From: Streptomyces cyaneus
GTDB taxonomy: Bacteria; Actinomycetota; Actinomycetes; Streptomycetales; Streptomycetaceae
Length of the DNA stretch: 64,000 nucleotides
Reading direction: 5' to 3'
Assembly (NCBI RefSeq): GCF_004028635.1
Contig: NZ_RQJW01000006.1
Coordinates: 310,001 to 374,000 of the forward strand
Of this stretch, positions 43,164 to 52,910 are shown piece after piece; the stretch's first letter is position 1; each line of letters begins with the position of its first letter. Both the position numbers and the translations under genes were made by a program. The notes beneath the pieces are model-generated. The model did no database searches and was not told the DNA's origin. It saw only the letters and a list, made by a program, of their open reading frames with translations.

Positions 43164-45893
43164 GTGGACGACTACGCGGGTCGGGTGCTCGCCGACCGCT
43201 ACCGCCTGCCGCTGCCGCCCTCCGACGAGTACGAGCTCACCGAGACCCGGGCCTTCGACACCTACAGCGGACAGGAAGTCCTCGTCCGGCAGGTGCCGTT
43301 GCCGGAGGTCGTCGAGGCGGAGGTGCTCGACGCCGAGGGTCTGCCCGACGGGTTCACCGCCCGGGATACGCGGGAGCGTGGGGCGGGGCGCCGGACCTCG
43401 ACGCGGTCGAGTGCGCGCCGGCCCAGCGATCCCGCCGTCCGGCGGGCGGTCGAGGCGGCGCAGGCCGCGGCGCGGATCCCCGACCATCCTCGGCTGGACC
43501 AGGTCTTCGACGTGTTCGCCGAGGGCGGTTCGCTGTGGATAGTGAGCGAGTTCGTGGCCGCGCGTCCGTTGGCGGCGTTGCTGGCCGAGCAACCGCTGAC
43601 GCCGTATCGGGCGGCCGAAGTCGCCTCCGACGTCCTCATGGCGCTGCGGGTGCTGCACGCGCATGGCTGGGTCCACCGGAACATCACCGCCCGTACCGTG
43701 CTCGTCTGCGACGACGGCCGGGTGATGCTGACCGGGCTCGCGGTCGGGGCCGCGGAGGAGGCGCTGTGCGGGTATGACCCGGTGCCGGTCGAGGACGGTG
43801 ACGGGAGTGGGGGCGGCGGGACTGCGGCGTTCGGTGGCGGGCCCGGCCCTGGTGGCGTGGATCCCGAGGCTGCCCGACGTGCCGCGATAGAGGCGCGGGC
43901 GGCCGGGGGATTGCCGGTTCCCCGAGACGGTGCGGCGAGCGGCGCGGGGGCGCCCGGCGTCGGTGGTGCCGGTGCCGGTGGTGCGGATCCCGAGGCTGCT
44001 CGGCGTGCCGCGATCGAGGCGCGGGTGGCCGAGGGGCTGTCGGCGCCCGGGGGTGACGCCGGTGACGGGACAGGGGTTTCCGGTGCGGCATCGCGCGGCG
44101 GCTTCGAAACCGGTGGGGACATCAGGGCCGCGCGGGCCGGAGCGATCGCCGCGTATCGGGCGGGAGCCCGTGCCGCCGCCCGGGTGCAGGAGTCGCAGCA
44201 GAACGGGCGGGCCGCACTGCCCGGCGCCCGCCAGACGCCCGAAGGCGGCCCCGCCGCCCAAGTCAACGGCTCGACGCAGCAGCCGTACCCCGACGGCAAC
44301 GGCAGCACCACGCCGCCCGGCCGGATTGCCGACCCGTACGGCGCGCAGACCACGCCCTGGTACGGCGCCACGCCCCGAAGCGGGGCCGAGGGCGCACCGG
44401 CGGCCGACGACGGTCGCGCGCCCGCACCGGGCGTCGACGGGTTCCCTGCCGGCGGCATTCCCGCTCCCGACTTCAGCGGCACCACAAGCATCCCTGCCCT
44501 GGGCATCCCCGCCCCCGGTGGCCCCTCCACCGCGGCCGGCCCCACCTCACCGCCCTCCGTCAACTCCCCTCATCCGCCGACCCGTTGGGGCGACTTGGTA
44601 GCCGGCGCCCCCGCTCGCCGTGGACCCACCACCGCGCTCGGCGCGGAGCGGGCCCGGCAGGCTCGGATGGCTGTGGTGGGGCCCGTGACCGAGCGGTGGG
44701 CGCCGGAGCAGGCCGGGCCCGTGCATGAGAACTGGCAGCTCGCCGCGCCGATCGGGCCCGCGACCGACCTGTGGGCGTTGGGGGCGCTGCTCTTCCGGGC
44801 CGTTCAGGGGCATGCGCCGTATCCGGAGGAGTCGACGGCCGAGCTGGTGCAGATGGTGTGCGCGGAGCCGCCCGCCTACGCCGAGGAGTGCGGGCCGCTC
44901 AGGCCGGTCGTGGAGTCGCTGCTGCGTCAGGACCCCACCGAGCGCCTCGACTTCGAGGAGCTGCGGGGCTGGCTGCGCTCGCTGGTGCGGTCCGCGCCCG
45001 AGCCGGAGGCCGGCGCGCATGTCGTCGCCGCTCCGCCGGTCGACCCCAACCGGCTGCCGATCGTGCGGCGCCGGGGCGAGCTGGTGCGCCGACGGCGGGC
45101 CGGGCTGCCCGCGCATCACGGGCGACACAAGCGGGCCAAGCAGGAGACGGCGTCACCGCGCCGGCTCGGGCGTACGTTGCTGCTGCTCGTGATGCTGGGC
45201 ATGGCCGCGGCGATCGCGTACGCCATGCTGTTCATGCCGAAGGCCGACAGCGGCAACGGCAACGGCGGTACGGCCGACGCCGATCGCACCGGAGCCGCGA
45301 GCGGGGCCACTCAGGCGGCGCCCGAGCAGTCGGCCGACGCGAGCAGTGAGCCGCGGCCCGACCAGACCTCCCCGGAGTCCGGCAACAGCCCCTCGGAGTC
45401 GGCCGGTTCCACCGAGGCACAGACCAACGGCCCCGAAGTCCCCGACGGTTTCACCCTGCGCAAGGACGCGGCCGGCTTCCGGATCGCCGTGGCCAACGGC
45501 TGGAACCGCACACCGGAGAACGGGCGCGGGCAGGTCGTGTACTCGCACGGCGAGTTCGACCTCATCGTCGTACCGGGCCGGGACACCGCGGACGAGTACG
45601 GCAGTGATCCCATGGTCTACCAGCGGGAGCACGAGCGTGAGTTGCAGCCGTACCGGGACTCCAGCTGGGCCTCCTCCGGCGGGCTGAAGACCATCCGGGT
45701 CGGCGACCGGACGATGGCCGAGGGGCAGTTCACCTGGACCGACGACCAGGGGCGTGAGCTGTTCGTGCGGAACGTCGCGATCCTGATCGGCGGGCGGTAC
45801 CACGTGGTGCAGTTGCGCGGCCCGGAGGCCGAGCGGGACGAGGTGACGCGGCTGTTCGAGCAGGCGTCGGCGACCTATCAGGCCACCGGCTGA
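43164..45893 (+). CDS. Transmembrane pseudokinase with large insertion (array member 2)
   Basis: The 909-residue protein has a kinase fold without catalytic residues. The Gly loop is degenerate (PPSDEYELTETRAFDTYSG), the Lys position is Arg42 (VLVRQV), HRD is HRN (Asn173) and DFG is replaced at Thr190-Leu192. An APE (513-515) and a normal C-lobe remain. About 310 residues of Ala/Gly/Pro-rich sequence, with two DPEAARRAAIEAR repeats, are inserted where the activation segment should be. A helix at about 669-692 leads to an outer domain like those of its neighbours (GFRIAVANGWNR...). GTG 43164 has GGGGGAGG upstream. It probably acts as a scaffold or allosteric partner for the adjacent kinases. 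Confidence 0.9.
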   Translation: MDDYAGRVLADRYRLPLPPSDEYELTETRAFDTYSGQEVLVRQVPLPEVVEAEVLDAEGLPDGFTARDTRERGAGRRTSTRSSARRPSDPAVRRAVEAAQAAARIPDHPRLDQVFDVFAEGGSLWIVSEFVAARPLAALLAEQPLTPYRAAEVASDVLMALRVLHAHGWVHRNITARTVLVCDDGRVMLTGLAVGAAEEALCGYDPVPVEDGDGSGGGGTAAFGGGPGPGGVDPEAARRAAIEARAAGGLPVPRDGAASGAGAPGVGGAGAGGADPEAARRAAIEARVAEGLSAPGGDAGDGTGVSGAASRGGFETGGDIRAARAGAIAAYRAGARAAARVQESQQNGRAALPGARQTPEGGPAAQVNGSTQQPYPDGNGSTTPPGRIADPYGAQTTPWYGATPRSGAEGAPAADDGRAPAPGVDGFPAGGIPAPDFSGTTSIPALGIPAPGGPSTAAGPTSPPSVNSPHPPTRWGDLVAGAPARRGPTTALGAERARQARMAVVGPVTERWAPEQAGPVHENWQLAAPIGPATDLWALGALLFRAVQGHAPYPEESTAELVQMVCAEPPAYAEECGPLRPVVESLLRQDPTERLDFEELRGWLRSLVRSAPEPEAGAHVVAAPPVDPNRLPIVRRRGELVRRRRAGLPAHHGRHKRAKQETASPRRLGRTLLLLVMLGMAAAIAYAMLFMPKADSGNGNGGTADADRTGAASGATQAAPEQSADASSEPRPDQTSPESGNSPSESAGSTEAQTNGPEVPDGFTLRKDAAGFRIAVANGWNRTPENGRGQVVYSHGEFDLIVVPGRDTADEYGSDPMVYQREHERELQPYRDSSWASSGGLKTIRVGDRTMAEGQFTWTDDQGRELFVRNVAILIGGRYHVVQLRGPEAERDEVTRLFEQASATYQATG

Positions 45894-46055
45894 AGGCCGG
45901 GTCACCCGCTGAATCCGCCTGTCGACCCTGCGTGAGGGTTGAGTCGCGTTCCCGAAAGCGACAACCATCACAGTGCGGTCTCCTTGGCACCCCCGCGGTT
46001 CCCGTCCCCTCGGCCGGTCCCTAATCTGAGCCTGTCAAGAGCATTGCGGGGCAAC

Positions 46056-47876
46056 GTGAATCAGATGCAGGGCCAGCTCGTTTCGGGGCGCTACCGGCTC
46101 GCCGAGGCGATCGGCAGCGGCGGTATGGGCCGTGTCTGGCGTGCGCATGATGAGGTGCTGCACCGGGCCGTCGCCATCAAGGAGCTGACCGCGGCGCTCT
46201 ACGTCAACGAGAGCGACCTGGAGCGGCTGCTCGTGCGCACGCGCGCCGAGGCCCGTGCCGCCGCGCGCATCAACCACTCCGCCGTCGTCACCGTGCACGA
46301 CGTGCTGGAGCACGACGGCCGGCCGTGGATCGTGATGGAGCTGGTCGAGGGGTACTCGCTGGCCGACGCGGTCAAGGAGAGCGGACGTGTCGAGCCGACC
46401 GAGGCCGCCCGTATCGGCCTGTGGGTGCTGCGGGCGCTGCGCGCCGCGCACACCGCCGGAGTCCTGCACCGCGACGTCAAGCCCGGCAACGTCCTGATCT
46501 CCGAGGACGGCCGCGTCCTGCTGACCGACTTCGGCATCGCCCAGATCGAGGGCGACTCCACCATCACCCGCACCGGCGAGGTCGTCGGCTCGGTCGACTA
46601 CCTCGCCCCCGAGCGCATCCGCGGCCACGACCCGGGCGCCTCCTCCGACTTGTGGGCTCTCGGCGCGACGCTGTACACGGCGGTGGAGGGACGCTCGCCG
46701 TTCCGGCGCACGTCGCCGCTGAGCACCATGCAGGCGGTAGTCGACGAGGAGCCCGCCGAGCCGCAACGCGCCGGCCCGCTCGGGCCCGTGATCGCCGCCC
46801 TGCTGCGCAAGGATCCGGCCACCCGGCCCGACGCGGCCGAGGCTGAGCAGATGCTGGCCGAGGCGGCGGAGGGGCGACGGCCGAGCACGGCGCAGGCATA
46901 CGTCCCGACGCAGCACACGCGGTACGAGCCGGAGGTGCGCACGGGGGGCGCAGACAGCGGGGCGGCCGTGAGTGCGGGCGCGGGTGCGGGTGCGAGCTCG
47001 GTGGCGGCGACCGGCACGCCGTATCCGCCGTTGACCGGTCAGACTCCGACGGGCACGCCGTATCCGCCGATGACTGGCCAGACCCCGACCGGTACGCCGT
47101 ACCCGCCGATGAACGGTCAGACCCCGACGGGCACGCCGTATCCGCCGATGAACGGTCCGGCGAGGAGCGGCCCGCCGTACGGCACCGCGGGCACCGGCTC
47201 CGCGCCCGTCGGGCCGACCCGGCCTCGCCGTCGGCTGCGCTCGCTCGCTCTTCTCGTCGTGCTCGCCGCGATCGTCGGCGGGGGCACCGCGGTGGTGCTG
47301 CAGCAGTGGGGGCCGCAGCGCGATGGCGGTACGTCCGTATCGTCCGCGCCTTCGCCGAGTGCCTCGGCGACGGACGGCCGGCGCCCGGCGGGCGGCGTGC
47401 CCGCCGACTGGGAGCGGGTCGAGGACCCCTTCGGGTTCAGCCTGTACCTGCCCAAGGGCTGGGAGCGGAAGGTGGTCGGCAAGGAGGTGGACGGCCTCCA
47501 GCAGGTCGACTACTCGCCCGACGGTGGCGAGCACTTCGTCCGCATCGCCGTCGACACCTCACCCGACTTCGCGAACGCCTACGACCACCAGCGCGACCTG
47601 GAGGACCAGGTGAGGCGGCATCTGGTCGACTACGCGACCGTGTCGCTGAAGAAGAACCTCTACCGCGACCGCGACGGCTCCCTGTGGGAGTACACCTGGA
47701 ACGCGCTGGCCAAGGACACGCCCTTCCCCGGGCCGCGCCGCGCCATCGACCAGGCGTACATCGACCGGGAGGGCACGGAGTACGCGATCTACATGTCCTC
47801 GCCCGAGACGGACTGGGCGGCCACGCGCAAGCAGTTCACGGCGGTGCTGAAGGGCTGGCAGCCGGGCGGCTCCTGA
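46056..47876 (+). CDS. Transmembrane Ser/Thr protein kinase (array member 3)
   Basis: The 606-residue active-type kinase has GSGGMGRVW, Lys42 in VAIKEL, HRDVKPGN with Asp140, DFGIAQIEGDSTITRTGEVVGS and APE. The juxtamembrane linker includes four tandem 13-residue units of the type GTPYPPMTGQTPT (residues about 320-371). The helix is at about 397-419. The outer domain begins WERVEDPFGFSLYLPKGWER and is of the same Mog1/PsbP-like kind as in neighbours. The GTG is preceded by GCGGGG. The Thr residues in the activation loop are candidate autophosphorylation sites. Confidence 0.93.
   Translation: MNQMQGQLVSGRYRLAEAIGSGGMGRVWRAHDEVLHRAVAIKELTAALYVNESDLERLLVRTRAEARAAARINHSAVVTVHDVLEHDGRPWIVMELVEGYSLADAVKESGRVEPTEAARIGLWVLRALRAAHTAGVLHRDVKPGNVLISEDGRVLLTDFGIAQIEGDSTITRTGEVVGSVDYLAPERIRGHDPGASSDLWALGATLYTAVEGRSPFRRTSPLSTMQAVVDEEPAEPQRAGPLGPVIAALLRKDPATRPDAAEAEQMLAEAAEGRRPSTAQAYVPTQHTRYEPEVRTGGADSGAAVSAGAGAGASSVAATGTPYPPLTGQTPTGTPYPPMTGQTPTGTPYPPMNGQTPTGTPYPPMNGPARSGPPYGTAGTGSAPVGPTRPRRRLRSLALLVVLAAIVGGGTAVVLQQWGPQRDGGTSVSSAPSPSASATDGRRPAGGVPADWERVEDPFGFSLYLPKGWERKVVGKEVDGLQQVDYSPDGGEHFVRIAVDTSPDFANAYDHQRDLEDQVRRHLVDYATVSLKKNLYRDRDGSLWEYTWNALAKDTPFPGPRRAIDQAYIDREGTEYAIYMSSPETDWAATRKQFTAVLKGWQPGGS
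47013..47168 (+). repeat. 39-bp tandem repeats in kinase linker
   Basis: Four in-frame units starting at 47013, 47052, 47091 and 47130 encode GTPYPPxxGQTPT. Such repeats can vary in number between strains. Confidence 0.85.
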
Positions 47877-47970
47877 GGCTCTTTGCCGCGTTGCGGAGGC
47901 TTTGCGGCTTTGCATAGTTGGCTGATCGGCGCCCCGGAGTCGATCAGTCCGGTGCGGCATGATGGGGCGT

Positions 47971-49146
47971 ATGGGGACCGAGGGCGCCAATTTCCGTGTG
48001 ATCGCGGGGCGTTACCGCCTTGAGGAGACGCTCGGTCGCGGCGGCATGGGCGTCGTTTGGCGGGCGACCGACCAACTGCTCGGCCGGCAGGTGGCCGTCA
48101 AGGAGCTCCCCCTCGACGAGACGCTCTCCGCGGCCGAGGCCCGGCGGCAGCGCGAGCGCACACTGCGCGAGGCCCAGGCGGTGGCGCAGTTGAGCCACCC
48201 GCACGTCATCGTCGTCCATGACATCCTCGAGCACGACGAGCGCCCGTACATCGTCATGGAGTTGGTCGACGGGGACTCCCTCGCCGACCGCATCGCGGCG
48301 CACGGGCCCGTCGACGCGTTCGAGGCCGCCCGGATCGGCGTCGACCTGCTGAGCGCACTGAGCACGGCTCACGCCGCCGGGGTTCTGCACCGTGACATCA
48401 CGCCGGCCAACGTGCTCATCGAGGACGGCACCGACCGTGTCGTCCTCACCGACTTCGGAATCGCCCAGGTGCCGGGCACTTCCACGCTCACCGAGTCCGG
48501 GTCCTTCGTCGGCTCGCCGGAGTACACCGCGCCCGAGCGGATGTCCGGGGCCAGGACCGGTCCCGCGGCCGACCTGTGGTCGGTGGGTGCGCTCCTGTGC
48601 GCGGCGCTGAGCGGCGAATCACCGTTCCGGCGCGACTCGTTGAGCGGCATCGTGCTCGCCGTGGTGTCCGACGAGATTCGTCCGCCCGCGCAGGCGGGGC
48701 CGATCCTGCCCGTCGTACAGGGGCTGCTGGAGCGGGATCCGGGGCTGCGGTTGGACGCGGCGGGGGCGGAGCGGATGCTGCGGGAGTTCCTGGAGACGGG
48801 GCTCGCGCCTGCGCCTGTGGCCATGGCTGTGCCGGAACGGTTCGGCGGTGCGGAGCGCCGGTACTCCACGCGCAGCGTGCTGGCCACCGCGATGCTGGTC
48901 GCTGCGATGGCGGTGGCGGGCGTGTCGGCGGCGGCGCTGCTGGCGAACGGGGGCGGGGACGGGGGTGTGGTGCCGACCAGTTCGGCCCCCAAGGCCTCGG
49001 TGAGGCCGTCCGGTACGGCAGGTTCGTCCGGTGGGGCCAGTGTGTCTCCCTCGCCCAGTACGTCTCCCTCGCCCAGTACGTCTCCCTCCTCGAATACGTC
49101 TCCCTCACCGGGCACTCCGACTCTGTCCCCCACCAACTCCGAATAA
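47971..49146 (+). CDS. Membrane Ser/Thr kinase without outer sensor domain (array member 4)
   Basis: The protein of about 391 residues has GRGGMGVVW, Lys44 in VAVKEL and DFGIAQ. The catalytic loop reads HRDITPAN: Asp142 is present, but the Lys normally two residues after it is Thr144, which should reduce phosphate-transfer efficiency. After the helix at about 304-327 there is only a Ser/Pro/Thr-rich tail with short 18-bp repeats (SPSPST), and no folded sensor. ATG 47971 has GGGG seven bases upstream; 47959 and 47962 are alternatives. It may depend on partner kinases of the array. Confidence 0.88.
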   Translation: MGTEGANFRVIAGRYRLEETLGRGGMGVVWRATDQLLGRQVAVKELPLDETLSAAEARRQRERTLREAQAVAQLSHPHVIVVHDILEHDERPYIVMELVDGDSLADRIAAHGPVDAFEAARIGVDLLSALSTAHAAGVLHRDITPANVLIEDGTDRVVLTDFGIAQVPGTSTLTESGSFVGSPEYTAPERMSGARTGPAADLWSVGALLCAALSGESPFRRDSLSGIVLAVVSDEIRPPAQAGPILPVVQGLLERDPGLRLDAAGAERMLREFLETGLAPAPVAMAVPERFGGAERRYSTRSVLATAMLVAAMAVAGVSAAALLANGGGDGGVVPTSSAPKASVRPSGTAGSSGGASVSPSPSTSPSPSTSPSSNTSPSPGTPTLSPTNSE

Positions 49147-49237
49147 AGGGGAGATAAGTGGCGACCTGAGTCACGGCTCTGTGACCGGAAAGCATTCCCG
49201 CTGGATGCCGAAGCGCTTGCCGCGATATTGATGGACC

Positions 49238-50926
49238 ATGAGCAACAACGGGGGAGTCCCTTACCGGTCCGACGAGCCGACGAGTTTCGAACTGCAACCG
49301 CCGCAGCCGAACCCGCCGGGGCCTGTTCCCCACCCCGACAACCCGTACGCGGCGCCCACTCGGGCCGTACCGCAACAGTCGGTACCGCAACAGTCCGTGC
49401 CCGGTCGGCCCGCCGCGCCCGCCGACCAGCCCACCGACCCGGACCCCGGAACCGGCCGGCTGATCGCGGGCCGATACCGGCTGCTCGCCAAGCTCGGGCA
49501 CGGCGGCATGGGTACGGTCTGGCGGGCCAAGGACGAGACGGTGGACCGCGAGGTCGCCGTCAAGGAGCCCCGCATACCGGATCACCTTCCCGAGCGCGAA
49601 CGTGCGAATGCCTTCGAGCGGATGCGCCGCGAGGCACGCGCCGCGGCCCGGCTCGATCATCCGGCGGTCGTGAACGTGCATGACGTCGCCGTCGTGGACG
49701 GCCAGCCGTGGATCGTGATGGAGCTGGTGCAGGGCCGTTCGCTGGGCGCCGCGTTGCAGGAGGGCACGCTCGGGGCCCGGGATGCGGCGAGAATCGGCCT
49801 CGAAGTGCTCGGCGCGCTGGAGGCCGCCCACGCGGCGGGCATCCTGCACCGGGACGTCAAGCCGGACAACGTCCTCCTCGGCCGCCATGACCGCGTCGTC
49901 CTCACCGACTTCGGCATCGCCCAGATCGAGGGCGAGACCAATCTGACCGACACGGGCGGCTTCGTCGGCTCGCCCGAGTACATCGCGCCCGAGCGGGTGC
50001 TGGGCCAGCGGCCGGGACCGGCGAGCGACCTGTGGTCCCTGGGTGTCGTCCTGTACGCGGCGGCGGAAGGCGTCTCGCCGTTCCGCCGCAGCAACACCGC
50101 GGCGACCCTCCAGTCGGTCCTCAACGCCACGCCCGCGCCGCCCGCTTCGGCCCAGGGCCCGCTCGCCGAGGTCATCAACGGCCTGCTCCAGAAGGACCCG
50201 GCGCGCCGCCCGAACGCCGCGCAGACGCGTGCGCTGCTGGAACAGGCGGCCAACCCGCCTGAGCCGGTCGCCACGCAGATCGTGCGGATCGCCGACGGTG
50301 GCAAGGGCGGCATCCGGCTGGGGCGCAAGGCGCTGCTCGGGCTCGGTGCGGCGGTCGTCGCGGCCGCGGTGGCGGCGTACCTGGTGATCGCCGACCCGTT
50401 CGCGGGGCCGCTGCCGGACCACTGGAAGACCCGCCAGGAGAAGGCCCTCGCCGCGACCCTCGCGGTGCCCGACGGCTACAAGCGGGGTGTGCCCGAGGAC
50501 ACGGACGACGACCACTGGGTCACGTACACCGACGCGAGCGGCGCCATCTCGATCGGCTTGAGGCTGGACAAGAAGGCCGAGGACACGAGCAGCACCATCG
50601 CGGGCTCCGCGGCCGCCGAGATGTACGACGACGACGGCGACTTCAAGCAGAGCGGCTCCTACGAGGCCAGCATGCCGGCGAACCCGAAGACGGATCCCCA
50701 GCAGACCACTTACCAAGGCAAGAAGTCCGCCGAGAACACGGTCGTCTACACCACCACCGACACCCAGAACCCCCGCCCCCGCGAAATGCGGATCTTCTAC
50801 TACAAGACCTCTGCCGGCGACATGTACAAGCTCACCGTCAGCTACCCGGGCGCGGGCGACTTCGTGGAGCGTGGACGCGAGGTGGCGCAGACGACCATCG
50901 CGAACCTGGACCTCGACAAGCTCTGA
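49238..50926 (+). CDS. Transmembrane Ser/Thr protein kinase (array member 5)
   Basis: The 562-residue protein has a Pro/Gln-rich N-terminal extension of about 75 residues (PQQSVPQQSVPG) before the kinase domain. The kinase domain shows GHGGMGTVW, VAVKEPRIP, HRDVKPDN, DFGIAQIEGETNLTDTGGFVG and APE. A helix at about 364-386 leads to an outer domain (ALAATLAVPDGYKRGVPEDT... to ...TTIANLDLDKL) similar in layout to the other members. It starts at an ATG with GAT..TATTG upstream and only weak Shine-Dalgarno. The N-terminal extension could be an interaction or phosphorylation region. Confidence 0.92.
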   Translation: MSNNGGVPYRSDEPTSFELQPPQPNPPGPVPHPDNPYAAPTRAVPQQSVPQQSVPGRPAAPADQPTDPDPGTGRLIAGRYRLLAKLGHGGMGTVWRAKDETVDREVAVKEPRIPDHLPERERANAFERMRREARAAARLDHPAVVNVHDVAVVDGQPWIVMELVQGRSLGAALQEGTLGARDAARIGLEVLGALEAAHAAGILHRDVKPDNVLLGRHDRVVLTDFGIAQIEGETNLTDTGGFVGSPEYIAPERVLGQRPGPASDLWSLGVVLYAAAEGVSPFRRSNTAATLQSVLNATPAPPASAQGPLAEVINGLLQKDPARRPNAAQTRALLEQAANPPEPVATQIVRIADGGKGGIRLGRKALLGLGAAVVAAAVAAYLVIADPFAGPLPDHWKTRQEKALAATLAVPDGYKRGVPEDTDDDHWVTYTDASGAISIGLRLDKKAEDTSSTIAGSAAAEMYDDDGDFKQSGSYEASMPANPKTDPQQTTYQGKKSAENTVVYTTTDTQNPRPREMRIFYYKTSAGDMYKLTVSYPGAGDFVERGREVAQTTIANLDLDKL

Positions 50927-50964
50927 ACTGGCGAAGTGCCCGCCCCGCAAGGTAGTCATGAGAC

Positions 50965-52773
50965 ATGACCAACGACGGGGACGGCACTGGCCACAAGGAG
51001 CGTGTGATCGGCGGGCGTTACCGCCTCGTCGAGCGCATCGGCTCCGGCGGCATGGGCACCGTCTGGCGGGCGCTCGACGAACTGGTGGAGCGCGAAGTCG
51101 CCGTCAAGCAGCCGAGGTTGCCCGGCGACCCCGAGGACGCGGCCCATCAGCGGGCCGCCCACCGGCTCTACCGTGAGGCCCGCGCCGCCGCCCGCGTCGA
51201 CCACCCGGCCGCCGTCGCCATCCACGACGTCGTCGTCGAGGACGGACTGCCCTGGATCGTCATGGAGTTGATCCGCGGCGAGTCCCTGCACGAGCTCCTC
51301 CAGCGCGGCCCGGTGGAGGCGGCCGAGGCCGCCCGCATCGGCGTCGCCGTCCTGGGTGCCCTGCGTGCCGCGCACGCGGTCGGGATCGTCCACCGGGACG
51401 TCAAGCCCGCCAACGTGCTCCTCGGCCCCCATCGCCGAGTCGTCCTCACCGACTTCGGCATCGCCCACATCCAGGGCGAGGAATCCCTCACCGTCAGCGG
51501 CGAGTTCATCGGCTCCCTGGAGTTCGTCGCCCCCGAGCGGATGTCCGGCACCGGCGCCGGCCCCGCCTCGGACCTGTGGTCGCTGGGCGTGCTCCTGTAC
51601 GCCGCCGTGGAGGGCTGGTCCCCCTTTCGCCGTACGACACTGGAGTCCACGCTCGCCGCGATCCTCGCCGCCGATCCACCCGAGCCGAAACAGGCGGGGC
51701 CGCTGGGGTCGCTGATCGTACGGCTGCTGGAGAAGGATCCCGAGGCAAGGCCCGGCGCGGAGGAGGCCGGGTCGGCGCTGGAGGCGGTGGCGGAGGGCCG
51801 GCCGGTGCCGGTTCCCTCCGGGGGTTCGGCAGGGTCGGGGCCGCAGGACGCCTCGGGACTGCGGGAGTTCGCGGAGGATTCGGGGACGGTACGGCTGGGA
51901 GGTGCGGCGGCGTCCGAAGCGGCGGGTGAACCGGAGCCCGAGCCACCGGCCAAGGCGATGCCGGAGCCGTCGGCCGAGCCGGCTTCCACGGAGGGGTCCG
52001 GGCCGACTGCCACGTCGAGGTCCGAGCCGACTTCCGCATCCGCGTCCGGGCAGACATCCGCATCCGCATCCGCGTCCCCGCCGACCTCCACGTCGCCTTC
52101 CGACCCCACGTCCTCGTTCCCGAACGGCAAGGGCCGCTTCCTCCTCCGCCCGATCCCCGTCGCGGTGCTGGGCGTTCTCCTCGTCGGCGGCACCTGGTTC
52201 GCCACCTCCTCCTTCCTCGTCGACAAGGGCGACGACCTCAAGGAGATGAACCCCGTCTACACCTCGGCCCCCCTGGCCCCAGCCACCACCCCCACCCCCA
52301 GTCCCACCCCCTCCGCCGGCACCTGGATCGAGCACCGGGAGAAGGACATGGACGCCGTCCTCTCCCTCCCCGCCGAATACAAGGAGATGGCGCGGGAAGG
52401 CAGCGCCACCGACCCGCCCCGGCTCGTGGTCTACGACATCGGCCTCGTCCAGGTCCGCCTCACCCAGTGGGACAAGGCGCCCCGCCCGTTGCTGGACCAG
52501 GCGCAGAACGCGCACGACACCTGGGACATGTACAACCACGACGCGAGCACCCAGTCCACGCGCACCACCTTCAAGGGCTACGACGCCGTCCTCTCCGACA
52601 CCACCTACGACATGGAGGAGTCCCCGAGCCGTGTGATGCAGCTGTTCGTGGTCACCGGGGACGACCGGATGTACGAGCTGCGCGTCGACATGCCCAAGGG
52701 CACGCCCACGGAGAAGAAGGGCACCGCGGTCTTCAAGGGCGCCCGTGACCGACTTGAGATCGGACCCGACTGA
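50965..52773 (+). CDS. Transmembrane Ser/Thr protein kinase (array member 6)
   Basis: The 602-residue kinase has GSGGMGTVW, VAVKQPRLP, HRDVKPAN, DFGIAHIQGEESLTVSGEFIGS and APE. A long acidic Ser/Pro-rich linker with SASASGQTSASASASP precedes a helix at about 395-417. The outer domain (IEHREKDMDAVLSLPAEYKE to KGARDRLEIGPD) is related to those of the other members. It lies 38 bases after member 5 and is probably co-transcribed with it. Confidence 0.92.
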   Translation: MTNDGDGTGHKERVIGGRYRLVERIGSGGMGTVWRALDELVEREVAVKQPRLPGDPEDAAHQRAAHRLYREARAAARVDHPAAVAIHDVVVEDGLPWIVMELIRGESLHELLQRGPVEAAEAARIGVAVLGALRAAHAVGIVHRDVKPANVLLGPHRRVVLTDFGIAHIQGEESLTVSGEFIGSLEFVAPERMSGTGAGPASDLWSLGVLLYAAVEGWSPFRRTTLESTLAAILAADPPEPKQAGPLGSLIVRLLEKDPEARPGAEEAGSALEAVAEGRPVPVPSGGSAGSGPQDASGLREFAEDSGTVRLGGAAASEAAGEPEPEPPAKAMPEPSAEPASTEGSGPTATSRSEPTSASASGQTSASASASPPTSTSPSDPTSSFPNGKGRFLLRPIPVAVLGVLLVGGTWFATSSFLVDKGDDLKEMNPVYTSAPLAPATTPTPSPTPSAGTWIEHREKDMDAVLSLPAEYKEMAREGSATDPPRLVVYDIGLVQVRLTQWDKAPRPLLDQAQNAHDTWDMYNHDASTQSTRTTFKGYDAVLSDTTYDMEESPSRVMQLFVVTGDDRMYELRVDMPKGTPTEKKGTAVFKGARDRLEIGPD

Positions 52774-52910
52774 CCCGCATCTGATCGTCCCTGTGCAACG
52801 CCCTGATCAGCGCGTTTGTTGCCAGTGGACACTGGCGTCGTGTGAGCACTCGGTGAATCCGCGTTACCGACGGGTACACAAAGGCCCCGCTCCGGCATAC
52901 TCTGCGGCTC

